Counted from the first letter of the stretch, positions 8,686-20,050 are shown. The stretch is 54,460 nt of DNA from Burkholderiales bacterium (GCA_031270015.1 JAISYH010000043.1:1-54460); one strand, 5' to 3'. Program-made: numbers and translations. The notes: a model not told the origin generated them from the letters alone.

Positions 8686-10347
8686 TCAAATATATTGCGG
8701 ACCATTGCCGCCCTCCGGCGGCGTCCAGACAATATTGAGCGTGGGGTCTTTGATGTCGCAAGCCTTGCAGTGCAAACAGTTGGCGGCGTTGATTCGCAAG
8801 ATCAGCGGCGCGGAACAAGCATCGTCGGAACGTTGGTATTCATAAACGCCCGCCGGACAATAACGCGTTTCCGGTCCGCCATAACGCGGCAGATTCAGCC
8901 GTTCCGGCATTTCGGGATCGACCAGACGCAAATGTATCGGCTGATCTTTGGTGTAATTGAGGTTGCTCAAAAAAAGCGATGAAGCGCGGTCGAAGGTATA
9001 CCGATTATCGTAAGCGGGATATTCGATAGCTCCGACTTCCGCTTGCGGGCGTAATGTTTGATGGTCGGGGTATCGGTGGCGAAACGTCCAGAAAAATAGT
9101 TTTCCGATACCGAGTTGTTGCGCCCAAAGACAGATTCCAGCCGCCGCCAAATTGCGCAACGCTCCGGCGCCGAACAGCGGCTTGATGTTACGTATGTCGT
9201 GTAATTCCCGATAGAGCCACGACTCCCGCAGATTTTTTTCGTAATCGGACAATAAATCATGGCGGCGATTTTGTGTGACTGCCTCCGCCGCAGCGTATCC
9301 CGCCAGTGAACCGCTTTTCATTGCTGTGTGGATTCCTTGCATTCGCGGGAAATTCACCAAGCCTGCCGCGCAACCGACTAATGCGCCGCCCGCGAAAACG
9401 AGTTTCGGCAACGATTGAACGCCACCTTCGCTGATCGTGCGCGCACCGTAACTCAAGCGTTCGCCGTCTTTCAAAATCGCCTGTATTTTCGGATGCGTTT
9501 TGAAACGCTGAAATTCGTCGAACGGCGAAAAAAACGGATTTTCATAATTGAGAGAAGCGACCAAGCCTACCGCGACCAACCGTTCTTTCAGGAAATACAC
9601 GAAACCACCGCCGCCCGCCCGCCCCGACAGGGGCCAGCCGAGCGCATGGATCGCAAGCCCGGAGAGATGTTGTGTTTCGGGAATCCGCCATAGTTCGCGC
9701 AACCCGAGCGCATAGGTTTGCGTTTGCCTCTGCAACTGGAAACGTTCGATAATTTGCCGCGATAAATTACCACGGCAACCCTCGGCAAGTAGCGTATAAC
9801 GCGCGCGTATTTCGATGCCAGACTGAAAGTTGACTTTATGCGATCCGTCGCGGGCGACGCCGAAATCACCAGTCGCCACGCCGACAAGCGAGCTGCCTGT
9901 CGCATCGTTCGCATAGAGCGGCGTCGTCGCGGCGAACCCCGGAATAATGTCGACGCCTTCCGCTTCTGCGCGCTCCGCCATCCAGGCGACGAATTTGCCA
10001 AGATTGATGATTTCCTGTCCGTGATGAAGCAGATTTTTCGGTATGCTCCAAGGGGGCAACCGAAACGCCTTTCGTTTACCGAGCAAGTACATCGCTTCAT
10101 CACTGACCGCACCCTCCAGCGGCGGATTATGTTGCCGCCAGTCGTTCCAAAACTCGTCCAGTGCGCGTGGATCGAGTACTCCGCCAGAGAGAATATGCGC
10201 GCCGGCAGCCGGCGCCTTTTCGATGACCGCGATGCTGATGTCGCGCCCGCGCGCCCGCGCATGTCGCTTCGCGCATAACGCCGCCGATAACCCCGCCGGA
10301 CCGGCGCCGACAATCAATAGATCATATTCCATCGTTTCACGCGTCAC
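8686..10347 (-). CDS. Electron transfer flavoprotein-ubiquinone oxidoreductase
   Basis: The 553-residue protein matches ETF-QO/FixC-type dehydrogenases. It has the FAD-binding GAGPAG at 14-19, the ILSGGVLDPRAL segment, a central quinone-binding region, and a C-terminal 4Fe-4S domain beginning YCPAGVYEY and including NCLHCKACDIKDP. It accepts electrons from reduced ETF, for example from acyl-CoA dehydrogenases, and reduces membrane ubiquinone. The start is taken as GTG at 10347 because GAGGA lies nine bases upstream; the ATG at 10332 is the alternative. etfA and etfB are not in the window. It is transcribed divergently from the CobD-like gene. Confidence 0.93.
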   Translation of the reverse strand: MTRETMEYDLLIVGAGPAGLSAALCAKRHARARGRDISIAVIEKAPAAGAHILSGGVLDPRALDEFWNDWRQHNPPLEGAVSDEAMYLLGKRKAFRLPPWSIPKNLLHHGQEIINLGKFVAWMAERAEAEGVDIIPGFAATTPLYANDATGSSLVGVATGDFGVARDGSHKVNFQSGIEIRARYTLLAEGCRGNLSRQIIERFQLQRQTQTYALGLRELWRIPETQHLSGLAIHALGWPLSGRAGGGGFVYFLKERLVAVGLVASLNYENPFFSPFDEFQRFKTHPKIQAILKDGERLSYGARTISEGGVQSLPKLVFAGGALVGCAAGLVNFPRMQGIHTAMKSGSLAGYAAAEAVTQNRRHDLLSDYEKNLRESWLYRELHDIRNIKPLFGAGALRNLAAAGICLWAQQLGIGKLFFWTFRHRYPDHQTLRPQAEVGAIEYPAYDNRYTFDRASSLFLSNLNYTKDQPIHLRLVDPEMPERLNLPRYGGPETRYCPAGVYEYQRSDDACSAPLILRINAANCLHCKACDIKDPTLNIVWTPPEGGNGPQYI

Positions 10348-10423
10348 GAATACCATTCCTCGATAAATTACTATCAGGATTATAATCATGCTTTTACGAT
10401 TACAAACCATCGACGCGAAAATT

Positions 10424-11458
10424 ATGAAACTTTTAGCCATTCTTGCCGCAATCGGAATCGAACAATGGCGTACCGCCGGATGGCGTCGCGATTTCGAAAA
10501 CTTGTATATTCGTTATTTGCGCCGCTTGGAGGTAATGCTGTCCGGTGGCGGGACATGGTTGGCAACCTTGTTGGCATTGTTACCGTTTCTTGCCGTGCTG
10601 TTGATTGACCAGTTGCTTATGCCGGTGTGGTGGCTGTGGCTGTTGTGGAGCGTGCTGGCGTTGTATCTGATGATGGGTTTCCGTCATTTCAGCCATTATT
10701 TGACCCAAATCCGCGAGGCGTTGAACGAGGGTGATCTGCCGACGGCGCGACAAGCGCTTTATGAATGGCAGGGGGGTGATAGTCATTCGCTGTCATCCAA
10801 TGAAATCGCCGCGCGCGCAATCGAAAGCGGCGCGCTTGCTGTGTATCGTAATGTCTTCGGTATTTTGTTCTGGTTTTTCATTTTTGGCGCGTCCGGCGCG
10901 GCGTTTTATTGGATGCTCGCGGCGATCAGCCGCGAATGGGTGGAAAATCTGGTTGGCGAAGATGTTTCTCCCGTGAGCGCAACGCGCGCGGAGTTCGGTC
11001 GCGCCGCCCGCTGGCTTTTGTTTCTCGTCGATTGGTTGCCCGTGCGCTGTTTGGCGTTCACTTTCGCAATCGTCGGTGATTTCGAGAACGCGATTTACCA
11101 GTGGCGCGCATTGCCCGACGATTATGGGTTATTCGATAGCGTCAACAACCAAAATGTTTTATTGGCAACAGGGATGGGCGCGCTCGGACTGAGTTGGATG
11201 CCCGCGCCCGTTGCCACGACTTCCTCGCCGAGCGAAACGAAGGAAAAGGATACGCGGCAAACGGCGGAAGATGCGGGAAACATCGCGCCCGAAGATGATG
11301 GCACAGTCACCGCGCCGGAAAAATCCAACGACGATCTCGGCGAGCCGCCGTCAGGCGCTCAAATCACGCCGGGCGCGTTACCTTCGGCGTTCGGCTTGTC
11401 TTGGCGCGCGTTGCTATTTTGGTTATTGGTGATTGCTATCGTAACCGTCGCTTCGTAG
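10424..11458 (+). CDS. CobD/CbiB-family (AmpE-like) membrane protein
   Basis: This protein of 344 residues has an N-terminal hydrophobic segment followed by EQW, membrane segments near 45-90, and the family segment FRHFSHYLTQIREAL. A second hydrophobic block lies near 145-165, and a final membrane segment closes the C-terminus. Betaproteobacterial members are annotated as CobD/CbiB family protein and resemble AmpE, a membrane sensor linked to beta-lactamase induction. No other cobalamin genes are nearby, so a role in B12 synthesis is unlikely. Odd feature: a Glu/Asp/Thr/Pro-rich hydrophilic stretch of about 70 residues (roughly 260-325) before the last membrane segment. The start at 10424 matches where relatives begin; 10388 is possible. 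Confidence 0.75.
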   Translation: MKLLAILAAIGIEQWRTAGWRRDFENLYIRYLRRLEVMLSGGGTWLATLLALLPFLAVLLIDQLLMPVWWLWLLWSVLALYLMMGFRHFSHYLTQIREALNEGDLPTARQALYEWQGGDSHSLSSNEIAARAIESGALAVYRNVFGILFWFFIFGASGAAFYWMLAAISREWVENLVGEDVSPVSATRAEFGRAARWLLFLVDWLPVRCLAFTFAIVGDFENAIYQWRALPDDYGLFDSVNNQNVLLATGMGALGLSWMPAPVATTSSPSETKEKDTRQTAEDAGNIAPEDDGTVTAPEKSNDDLGEPPSGAQITPGALPSAFGLSWRALLFWLLVIAIVTVAS

Positions 11459-11484
11459 TCGCTGCCGCGCAAGGCAATCATCAT

Positions 11485-12864
11485 ATGGACGCCGATCTCT
11501 TTTCTAAAGACGATACGCCCAAAACATCGGGAAAAACCACGTTGCTCGCGCCGCTTGCCGAACGGCTGCGCCCGAAAACGCTCGATGAAGTGATCGGGCA
11601 ACGGCATTTGATCGGCGAAGGCAAGCCGCTATCTATCGCGTTTGCGCTCGGCAAGCCGCATTCGATGATTTTGTGGGGACCGCCTGGCGTTGGCAAAACG
11701 ACGTTAGCGCGTTTAATGGCAGACGCGTTTCACGCCGAATTCATCGCTATTTCCGCTGTGTTGTCCGGCGTCAAGGATATCCGCGACGCTGTTGCCCGCG
11801 CGCAGGCGGCGCAAATGCAAAATCGCGCGACGCTGCTTTTCGTCGATGAAGTACATCGTTTCAATAAAGCGCAACAAGACGCTTTCTTGCCGCACGTCGA
11901 GAACGGGTTGTTTACTTTTATCGGCGCGACGACCGAGAATCCTTCGTTTGAAGTCAACAGTGCGTTGCTGTCGCGCTCAACAGTCTATGTGTTGCATGCG
12001 CTCACCGAAGAAGAACTCGAACAACTACTTGACCGCGCCTTAGCTATCGTTCTCCCCGCTCGTCCGCTGCCCGTTGAAATCCGCGGCATTTTGACCGCTT
12101 ACGCCGATGGTGACGGGCGGCGATTGATTACGTTGGTCGAACATCTCGCGGAAGCCATTGAAGAAGCCGAGCAACAAGGCAAAAACACGGTAACGTTCGA
12201 TGTGGCGTTCGTCGAGTCGGCGCTGGCGCGTTCGTTACGCCGCTTCGACAAAGGCGGTGAGGCGTTTTATGATCAAATTTCGGCGCTGCATAAATCCGTG
12301 CGCGGTTCGCATCCCGACGCCGCCTTATATTGGTTTTGTCGTATGCTTGATGGTGGCGCCGATCCGCGCTATCTGGCGCGGCGCATCGTGCGCATGGCAT
12401 GGGAAGATATCGGCTTAGCCGATCCGCGCGCCGCGCAAATCGTCAACGATGCGGCGGAAACTTATGAGCGCCTCGGTTCGCCTGAAGGTGAGCTCGCCCT
12501 GGCGCAAGCGGTACTTTATCTTTCGGTCGCGCCGAAAAGCAATGCCGGATATGCCGCTTTTAGCGTAGCGCGACGGTTCATCCGCGAAGATATTTCTCGT
12601 GAGGTGCCGATGCATTTGCGCAACGCGCCGACGCGACTGATGCAAGAACTGGGTTATGGGCGCGCTTACCGTTACGCGCACGACGAACCCGACGCTTACG
12701 CCGCCGGCGAAACCTATTTGCCGGAAGGCATGGAAGAACCGAACTGGTATCGACCAACACCGAGAGGATTGGAAGCGAAAATTATCGAGAAACTCGCAGA
12801 ATTGCGGCGGCGCGATAAAGTGGCTCGGAAAATAGAAAACGAAGAGGAAAAAGCAAAAAGTTAA
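11485..12864 (+). CDS. rarA: Replication-associated recombination protein A (AAA+ ATPase)
   Basis: This 459-residue AAA+ protein is of the RarA/MgsA/WRNIP1 family. It has the N-terminal [13 protein letters not shown] signature, Walker [10 protein letters not shown] at 65-73, Walker B FVDEVH at 119-124, sensor 1 in GATTENPS, and the C-terminal tetramerisation domain with [17 protein letters not shown]. The protein acts at stalled replication forks in the cytoplasm with SSB. Upstream in-frame codons from 11401 overlap the previous gene and are not conserved-looking, so ATG at 11485 is chosen. A terminator follows at 12891-12914. In many proteobacteria rarA is next to lolA or serS; that is not so here. 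Confidence 0.95.
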   Translation: MDADLFSKDDTPKTSGKTTLLAPLAERLRPKTLDEVIGQRHLIGEGKPLSIAFALGKPHSMILWGPPGVGKTTLARLMADAFHAEFIAISAVLSGVKDIRDAVARAQAAQMQNRATLLFVDEVHRFNKAQQDAFLPHVENGLFTFIGATTENPSFEVNSALLSRSTVYVLHALTEEELEQLLDRALAIVLPARPLPVEIRGILTAYADGDGRRLITLVEHLAEAIEEAEQQGKNTVTFDVAFVESALARSLRRFDKGGEAFYDQISALHKSVRGSHPDAALYWFCRMLDGGADPRYLARRIVRMAWEDIGLADPRAAQIVNDAAETYERLGSPEGELALAQAVLYLSVAPKSNAGYAAFSVARRFIREDISREVPMHLRNAPTRLMQELGYGRAYRYAHDEPDAYAAGETYLPEGMEEPNWYRPTPRGLEAKIIEKLAELRRRDKVARKIENEEEKAKS

Positions 12865-12890
12865 ACAATGTATTGGCGCTGTCGATAATG

Positions 12891-12914
12891 AAAAAGCATG
12901 GATTGATGCTTTTT
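12891..12914 (+). terminator. Rho-independent terminator after rarA
   Basis: The perfect arms AAAAAGCAT (12891-12899) and ATGCTTTTT (12906-12914) enclose a 6-base loop, and the right arm supplies the T-run. It lies 27 bases beyond the rarA stop. Confidence 0.8.
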
Positions 12915-13097
12915 CGTTTATGTTCATTCTTGATGCTATCCAATCGTATCTCCTTTATCACCAATGAGACAGACGCGGAAATGGCGGGAACTGCGGGAAT
13001 CGTCCGCTGGACTCATTTTTCTTGTCCTCTGGCTCTGTTTACCTTATCTGAATACCTGCTACACTTATCAATCAAACTCTTAATTTTTGATGCGCAC

Positions 13098-13607
13098 ATG
13101 AGTACGCGAACTTTGTTAACCGCCATTTATCCGGGCACTTTCGATCCCTTTACTTCCGGTCATGAAGATGTCGTGCGCCGCGCCGCGCGTCTTTTCGACA
13201 AAGTGATTGTCGCCGTTGCCGAAAGCGCGCACAAAACGCCGCTTTTTTTGCTGGCTGACCGCGTAGACATGGGGCGCTTGATTTTTGATGATTTGCCCAC
13301 TGTGCAGGTCACGGGTTTTTCTTCGCTGTTGATTGATTTTGTCCGAAGCCAAAACGCGCAGATTCTATTGCGCGGCTTGCGCGCCGCCTCCGATTTTGAA
13401 TATGAATTTCAAATGGCAGGAATGAATCGCCAGCTTGCGCCGGAAGTCGAAACCGTTTTTTTGACGCCGGCGGATCAATTCATGTTCATTTCTTCGACGA
13501 TGGTGCGCGAAATCGCGCGCTTGGGTGGCGACGTGTCGCGTTTCGTCCATCCCGTCATTGAAGAAAGATTGAAGCGGCAACTGGAAAAAGAATCAACTCT
13601 GCGTTAA
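13098..13607 (+). CDS. coaD: Phosphopantetheine adenylyltransferase
   Basis: The 169-residue protein is the normal CoaD length. It shows [16 protein letters not shown], with the nucleotidyltransferase TxGH motif at 19-22, [12 protein letters not shown] in the middle, and the [10 protein letters not shown] motif near 131-140. It transfers AMP to 4'-phosphopantetheine in the penultimate step of coenzyme A synthesis. The frame extends upstream to 12873, but that stretch contains the rarA terminator, so ATG at 13098 is the start. coaD followed by a YfhL-type ferredoxin is a common proteobacterial arrangement, seen again here. panD, which supplies beta-alanine for the same cofactor, lies 1.4 kb away on the other strand. 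Confidence 0.95.
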   Translation: MSTRTLLTAIYPGTFDPFTSGHEDVVRRAARLFDKVIVAVAESAHKTPLFLLADRVDMGRLIFDDLPTVQVTGFSSLLIDFVRSQNAQILLRGLRAASDFEYEFQMAGMNRQLAPEVETVFLTPADQFMFISSTMVREIARLGGDVSRFVHPVIEERLKRQLEKESTLR

Positions 13608-13931
<324 letters not shown>

Positions 13932-14038
13932 TACCATGATATCCCGCGCCGGAATGTTCCGTCTTTCTCATCGTTCGATTCCGGCGTTCATCATATTTCA
14001 TTTGCGCCCGCCTTCTTTCATTGACGGGCGGCACGTTT

Positions 14039-14536
14039 TTATTCGTCCGATAACTTTTTCGTGAAGTGAACAATCTGTGGGCTGGTAAACCAGATGATGA
14101 GCGCGATCACCGTCTGGGTAATCCCCGCACGGTTGTTTTCTGATTGGGCGTATGCGTTGTCCAAAACGACTCGAGCGCCGTGGTAATAAGAAAACCGTTG
14201 TAAAGCGTATTGAACAGCATTCTGAATATCACATAAAGGCACAAAAGACGCATGCCAAGAATCAATAGGCTATCCGGCGATGGCAAAGAAGGAAAGTCAA
14301 TATTCCCTACGCGCAGCACAAAATCCACGATATTTTGGGTAAACCGTAAAAGCGCTGTTGCCGCTAACGCATATACAAAGTTTGGCGCCAACCACCACCA
14401 GTAAGATGTATTGTCGGACGAAAAAAGAGAACCTTGTAAGAAATAAAAAAATACTTATCAGATAAAACAACATTTGCGTCAGTAACACAAAAGCGTACAA
14501 CCTGATTACCAATATCGTCAATACGCGCGGAGCCAT
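14039..14536 (-). pseudogene. Small membrane protein gene broken by two homopolymer frameshifts
   Basis: From ATG at 14536 (AGGAGA six bases upstream) the frame encodes a hydrophobic N-terminus. It leaves frame at a run of seven A on the plus strand (14445-14451). It continues in the next frame through a WWWLAPNF segment and two more membrane stretches, and returns to the first frame near the A-run at 14163-14166, ending at 14039. Removing one base from the first run and adding one to the second restores about 165 codons with about four membrane segments. This could be a decayed gene or sequencing indels. I recognise no family. The intact ribosome-binding site argues that it was recently functional. 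Confidence 0.6.
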
Positions 14537-14582
14537 CTTGTTTCTCCTGAAAGGGAAAATGCTTCGATCCGTTTTCCGTTGG

Positions 14583-15032
14583 TTAAGTTTTGACCAAATC
14601 GGTAAAACGTTCTCCCGAGCGCGACGCTGCTTCGCCACGCGCCAACGCTTCTAACGAAGGCACTTCATATTCGCGCACTTCGATGATCTTATTTGCGTTG
14701 TCTACCTGCACGGAACGCGAGACACTGCCCACCAGCGTTTCGAGAGGCATTTGGCTGTACGCCATGATGATTGCCAAATCGCCTCGATGAAATTGATGCG
14801 CGGCGGCGCCGTTCAAGATGATCTCGCCTTTGCCGAGTTCACCCGCAATGACGTAAGTTTGCAACCGCGCGCCGTTGGTAATATTGACGACATCCACTTG
14901 AACGTAAGGATGAATACGCGCGGCTACCAGCAACAAAGGATCGATGGTAATCGAGCCGACGTAATTGAGATCGGCGCCGGTGACGGTGCAGCGATGAATT
15001 TTCCCATACATGAACGGAACGGTTAACATCAT
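14583..15032 (-). CDS. panD: Aspartate 1-decarboxylase
   Basis: The 149-residue proenzyme shows the family order: GKIHRCTVTGADLNYVGS with self-cleavage between Gly26 and Ser27 to form the pyruvoyl group, then VVNITNGAR and ILNGAAAH. It makes beta-alanine from aspartate for pantothenate and CoA. It is some 20 residues longer than the E. coli enzyme because of a charged C-terminal tail. ATG-ATG at 15032/15029 is preceded by AAGAGAAAG; the longer frame to 15113 overlaps the lpxH end region and is not family-like. Products of this gene and coaD meet in the same pathway. Confidence 0.93.
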   Translation of the reverse strand: MMLTVPFMYGKIHRCTVTGADLNYVGSITIDPLLLVAARIHPYVQVDVVNITNGARLQTYVIAGELGKGEIILNGAAAHQFHRGDLAIIMAYSQMPLETLVGSVSRSVQVDNANKIIEVREYEVPSLEALARGEAASRSGERFTDLVKT

Positions 15033-15152
15033 TCTTTCTCTTTTTTGTTCAGCGGCAAGCACATTCATCGTCGCGCGGCATCCGTATCGCGCGAACGACG
15101 GTGATTTCAACATTGGACACGAGCGCCTCTTTCATGTGCGGTTTTTGTTTCA

Positions 15153-15974
15153 TCAAATCGGTACCCTGGTATTTTTACTGTCGTCGGCGAAAATCGTCGC
15201 CACCGTTTTTGCCTCGCCGTGCATGCCGAGGTTTGCAGATGAACGCTCTGCTTTGATTTCACGATATTGAATTGCATTATTGGAGATTTCCAAATAAGAG
15301 GCGCATTCATCATACCAGTTGGCGAGCACGAAGCGGCGCGCCGGTTGCTCACGAATAATAAGAGAATATTCCGCGCGGCGATGCGTATGCCCGTGGATCA
15401 GCCGCGCCGCATCGTAGCGCTGCATCATGTCGATTACCGCGTCTTGATTGACATCCATGAGATACGCCGGTTTTGTGCCAATATCGCGTTCGCTTTGTTC
15501 GCGCCAACTTCGAGCGATTCGGCGGCGTACCCAATACGGCAGATACATGATTTGCTTTAATCGCGCCGGTGAACGCCAGACGCGCCGCAACTCTTGATAA
15601 TGGGTGTCGTCGGTGCACAAGATATCGCCGTGCGTCAATACCGTGCGCGCACCGAACATTTCCACGACGTACGGATCGGAAATGAGCGTCGCTTTGGCAT
15701 GTTGCGCGAAACGTTTACCGAGCAAAAAATCACGATTGCCATGTTGCACGAAAAGTCGGCGGTTAGACGCGCTGATCGTCGCCAACAATGAAACGATTTC
15801 TTTGGCAAATAACTCGCGCATTTGATCGTCGCCTACCCAGAAATCGAAGAGATCGCCAAGAATATAAACGCGCGCCGCTTGTTGCGCCGGTCCGGCGCAG
15901 AATTGTCGGAACAATTTCGTCAACAATGGTCGCTGCGGCGACAAATGAAGATCGGAGAGAACGAGATACGTCAT
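15153..15974 (-). CDS. lpxH: UDP-2,3-diacylglucosamine diphosphatase
   Basis: This metallophosphoesterase of 273 residues has the full motif set: SDLHLS with Asp8 and His10, GDLFDFW, HGNRDF, LTHGD and the closing GHTHR. LpxH hydrolyses UDP-diacylglucosamine to lipid X at the inner membrane in lipid A synthesis, so the organism makes LPS. The start is ATG at 15974, the first methionine directly before the beta-strand; no strong Shine-Dalgarno is visible. ppiB lies 67 bases upstream on the same strand, the usual betaproteobacterial order. The tail after about residue 240 is a little longer than in E. coli. Confidence 0.94.
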   Translation of the reverse strand: MTYLVLSDLHLSPQRPLLTKLFRQFCAGPAQQAARVYILGDLFDFWVGDDQMRELFAKEIVSLLATISASNRRLFVQHGNRDFLLGKRFAQHAKATLISDPYVVEMFGARTVLTHGDILCTDDTHYQELRRVWRSPARLKQIMYLPYWVRRRIARSWREQSERDIGTKPAYLMDVNQDAVIDMMQRYDAARLIHGHTHRRAEYSLIIREQPARRFVLANWYDECASYLEISNNAIQYREIKAERSSANLGMHGEAKTVATIFADDSKNTRVPI

Positions 15975-16041
15975 GAGGTTGAAAAACGGCGCGCCGCCAC
16001 AAGCTTGCAACGGCGCGTCGCGTCAAGGGCAATACATGGAA

Positions 16042-16551
16042 CTATTTGCCAAGAATTTCCGCTTTAAGGATTGTGATATCCTCACGCGGCACATCTTCGT
16101 GAAACCTAACGCGCGTCGTCGGCTTGGTTTTGATTTTGTCGATGGTATCTGTACCCTCGACGACTTTTCCGAATACGGCGTATCCCCAGCCTTGCGGTGT
16201 TGCGCTCTTATAATCGAGGAACGTATTGTCCCGAACATTGATGAAGAATTGCGCCGTTGCCGAATGCGGGTCGCCGGTACGCGCCATAGCGGCTGTGTAG
16301 CATTCGTTGCTTAACCCATTATTGGCTTCATTTTTGATCGGTTCGCGCGTCGGTTTTTCGTCCATGCCTGACACAAAACCGCCGCCTTGAATCATGAAAT
16401 TGCTCATGACGCGATGGAAAATCGTGCCGTTGTAATGTCCTTCACGGACGTATTGCAAGAAATTTTCGACCGTTTTCGGCGCTTTTTTCCCATTCAGCTC
16501 AAGGACAAAGTTGCCTTCGGTAGTCTGGAAACGGACTCGGGCGGTTTTCAT
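16042..16551 (-). CDS. ppiB: Cytoplasmic peptidyl-prolyl cis-trans isomerase (cyclophilin)
   Basis: This 169-residue cyclophilin has no signal peptide. Motifs include [12 protein letters not shown], the catalytic FHRV with Arg, [20 protein letters not shown] and WGYAVFGKV. It accelerates proline isomerisation during folding in the cytoplasm. The start has GGAGAAATC directly upstream and overlaps the end of ppiA by four bases (ATGA), so the two are translationally coupled and probably arose by duplication. Confidence 0.94.
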   Translation of the reverse strand: MKTARVRFQTTEGNFVLELNGKKAPKTVENFLQYVREGHYNGTIFHRVMSNFMIQGGGFVSGMDEKPTREPIKNEANNGLSNECYTAAMARTGDPHSATAQFFINVRDNTFLDYKSATPQGWGYAVFGKVVEGTDTIDKIKTKPTTRVRFHEDVPREDITILKAEILGK

Positions 16552-17126
16552 GATTTCTCCTTATCTTTTTTCTTCTCGGTTTTGACAATCGAAGCTTTGA
16601 TGATCATTACCGGAGTTACCGGGATGTCTTTGGCACCGGTTGGCGTTTTGGCGATTTTATTGACGGCATCCATACCTTCGATTACCTTCCCGAAAACAGT
16701 ATATCCGCCTTGCGAGGGGTAATCCAATCCTGGATTGTTGGCAACGTTGATGAAAAACTGCGCTGTCGCTGAATCAGGATTGGGCGTACGCGCCATTGCG
16801 ATCGTGCCGACAACATTTTTGATTCCCGCCTTTTGATTGAGCGCGCCTTCGTTTACCACCGGCGGGCGCGTTTGTTTCTGCTGCATCTTTTCATCGAAAC
16901 CACCACCTTGAATCATGAAGCCGTCGATGACGCGATGGAATTGCGTTCCGTCATAAAAACCAGACTTCACGTATTCCAGAAAATTTTCGACTGTTTTCGG
17001 CGCGGCGTCGGGCAGTAGTTCCAGCTTGATTGTGCCCGCGGACGTTTCCATCGCCACTTGCGGATTAGTCGCCCAAGCGCCGCCGCTCAATAAAAAAACA
17101 ATACATGCAATCATCCAATTCTTCAT
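16548..17126 (-). CDS. ppiA: Periplasmic peptidyl-prolyl cis-trans isomerase (cyclophilin)
   Basis: This 192-residue cyclophilin begins with a signal peptide ([19 protein letters not shown]) cut after about residue 19. Core motifs mirror ppi[42 protein letters not shown] and GYTVFGKV. The C-terminus is lysine-rich. It folds proteins in the periplasm. The Shine-Dalgarno AAGGAATAAAG lies close to the ATG at 17126. It forms the promoter-proximal half of the ppiA-ppiB pair, with lpxH after it. Confidence 0.93.
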   Translation of the reverse strand: MKNWMIACIVFLLSGGAWATNPQVAMETSAGTIKLELLPDAAPKTVENFLEYVKSGFYDGTQFHRVIDGFMIQGGGFDEKMQQKQTRPPVVNEGALNQKAGIKNVVGTIAMARTPNPDSATAQFFINVANNPGLDYPSQGGYTVFGKVIEGMDAVNKIAKTPTGAKDIPVTPVMIIKASIVKTEKKKDKEKS

Positions 17127-17207
17127 TCTTTATTCCTTAATTCAAATTCAACATTAAAAACAATTTTCATTTTATCCTTTCCGTGCATTTCCGCAAAGAG
17201 AATAAAG

Positions 17208-18608
<1,401 letters not shown>

Positions 18609-19238
18609 TTAATTCATCCAATGAGAAATTATGGCATCTGCCTCCGCGACGCCGGTTTTATCGCGCGCCGAAAATAAAATCGTTTGCGCATATTCCGCGC
18701 TCGCCCGATAGTGTTCCGCCAACGTTTTGCAAATCGCGGATAGGTTTTTTTGACGCTCCTGACGGTTAAGTTTATCCGCCTTGGTTACCAGCAGCAATAC
18801 GGGACGCGCCGATGGCAAAAAAACATCAAGCAGCGGATAATCCAGCTCGGTCAAACCGCGCCGGATATCCAATAACAACACCAAAGCTGCCAACGTTCCG
18901 CGCTCGGTCACATAACGCCAAAGGAATTCTTGCCATGCGTTTTTCGTTTCCCGCGCGACCGCTGCGTAACCGTAGCCCGGAAGATCGACGATATAAGCAT
19001 CGTTGCGCAATACGAAAAAATTGATCTGCTGCGTCCGCCCGGGCGTGCGCGATGAAAACGCCAGTCGCGCGCGCCGCGCCAGCGCGTTGATCGCGCTCGA
19101 TTTTCCCGAATTGGAACGACCGGCAAAAGCGATTTCAATTGGTCCCGGTTCGGGGAGTTGTCGCCACTGCGCCGCGCTGGTGACAAACGTCGCGCCGAGC
19201 AGCGGCGGCGATTTTGGCGCAATGGATGTGTTCGACAT
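18609..19238 (-). CDS. engB: Ribosome-assembly GTPase EngB (YihA/YsxC)
   Basis: This 209-residue protein is a single-domain Era-like GTPase. G1 is GRSNSGKS at 40-47, followed by a switch region with SSRTPGRTQQINFF, G3 DLPGYG and G4 TKAD. EngB assists 50S ribosomal subunit assembly and is usually essential. The ATG at 19238 is chosen over a TTG at 19262 because the family starts shortly before the LLGATFVTSA segment. It is transcribed divergently from the small hydrolase gene; the 112-base gap must hold both promoters, but I see no clear consensus. Confidence 0.94.
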   Translation of the reverse strand: MSNTSIAPKSPPLLGATFVTSAAQWRQLPEPGPIEIAFAGRSNSGKSSAINALARRARLAFSSRTPGRTQQINFFVLRNDAYIVDLPGYGYAAVARETKNAWQEFLWRYVTERGTLAALVLLLDIRRGLTELDYPLLDVFLPSARPVLLLVTKADKLNRQERQKNLSAICKTLAEHYRASAEYAQTILFSARDKTGVAEADAIISHWMN

Positions 19239-19350
19239 AGGTTTTCGTATTGGGTAATGCAAGGAGGTTGTTATTCTAACTGCACTTTAGCAAAACCTGA
19301 CGAAAAACAGTAAGATTGCATCCATCCGTTCGCATGTCATCAAGGCTTTG

Positions 19351-19989
19351 ATGCAATCCGTTCACGCTTTCCTTTTACATGGTATGGGGCGCACGCCGCT
19401 ATCGATGCGGTGGCTCGCCAAGCGTTTACAGCATTTCGGGATGACGACGCGCTTGTTCGGATATTTTGCCGGTGTCGAGCGATGGGACGCTTGCCGAACG
19501 CGTCTGGTACGCCGAATCAGCGCGGAAATACCGCTTGACGCGCCCTATATCCTGATCGGACACTCGCTCGGCACGGTCTTGATGCGAGGCGCGTTGCCCG
19601 AATTGTCGCGTCCGCCGTTAGCCTGTTTCTTGATCGCGCCGCCTACCGTCGCTTGTATGTTGGCGCGGAAATTCGCGCCTCACTGCTGGTATTCCGCATT
19701 GAACGGCGATATGGGACAGCGCCTCGCCGATCCGGCATTCATGGCGGCATTGCCCATTCCCGAAATGCCGACTCGGATTTACACCGGCACGCGCGGGATT
19801 CGTGGGCGGTTTTCTCCATTTGGCGACGAGCCGAATGATGGCATCTTGAAGACATCGGAAACGCAGCTTGCGGGAATCGCCGTCCGGGAAATCCACGCAA
19901 CCCACACTTTCATCATGCGCTCGGAAGAAATCGCGCGGGATATCGTAAACGCTGTTATCGAATTACAGGAAAAACGGGAGGACAAATAA
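19351..19989 (+). CDS. Small alpha/beta hydrolase (lipase-like)
   Basis: This 212-residue protein has an oxyanion-hole HGMG at 10-13 and a nucleophile elbow GHSLG near residue 75. A likely catalytic His lies in the ATHTFIM segment near the C-terminus. It has no signal peptide. The substrate is not readable; such proteins are annotated as alpha/beta hydrolases or putative esterases. The ATG at 19351 directly follows a TTG that could also be used. A bidirectional terminator at 20029-20050 separates it from the convergent thioredoxin-like gene. Confidence 0.8.
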   Translation: MQSVHAFLLHGMGRTPLSMRWLAKRLQHFGMTTRLFGYFAGVERWDACRTRLVRRISAEIPLDAPYILIGHSLGTVLMRGALPELSRPPLACFLIAPPTVACMLARKFAPHCWYSALNGDMGQRLADPAFMAALPIPEMPTRIYTGTRGIRGRFSPFGDEPNDGILKTSETQLAGIAVREIHATHTFIMRSEEIARDIVNAVIELQEKREDK

Positions 19990-20028
19990 GCCAACGCCGC
20001 GCGCCCGGTACCGTAAGCAGGGCAACAG

Positions 20029-20050
20029 AAAAGCGGGAAAGCCCGCTTTT
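20029..20050. terminator. Bidirectional terminator between convergent genes
   Basis: The arms AAAAGCGGG (20029-20037) and CCCGCTTTT (20042-20050) enclose a 4-base loop, with an extra T after the right arm. It can end both the hydrolase and the thioredoxin-like transcripts. Confidence 0.8.

Noticed and set aside
13932-14036. GC-rich imperfect stem (GCCCGCC ... GGGCGGC) as terminator of the ferredoxin gene
   Set aside because: The arms pair only with a bulge; a T-run follows (14034-14041), but the stem is too irregular to call with confidence.
14440-14455. Programmed frameshift at the seven-base run in the broken membrane gene
   Set aside because: A second compensating shift would be needed 280 bases on, which fits indels or decay better than programmed recoding.
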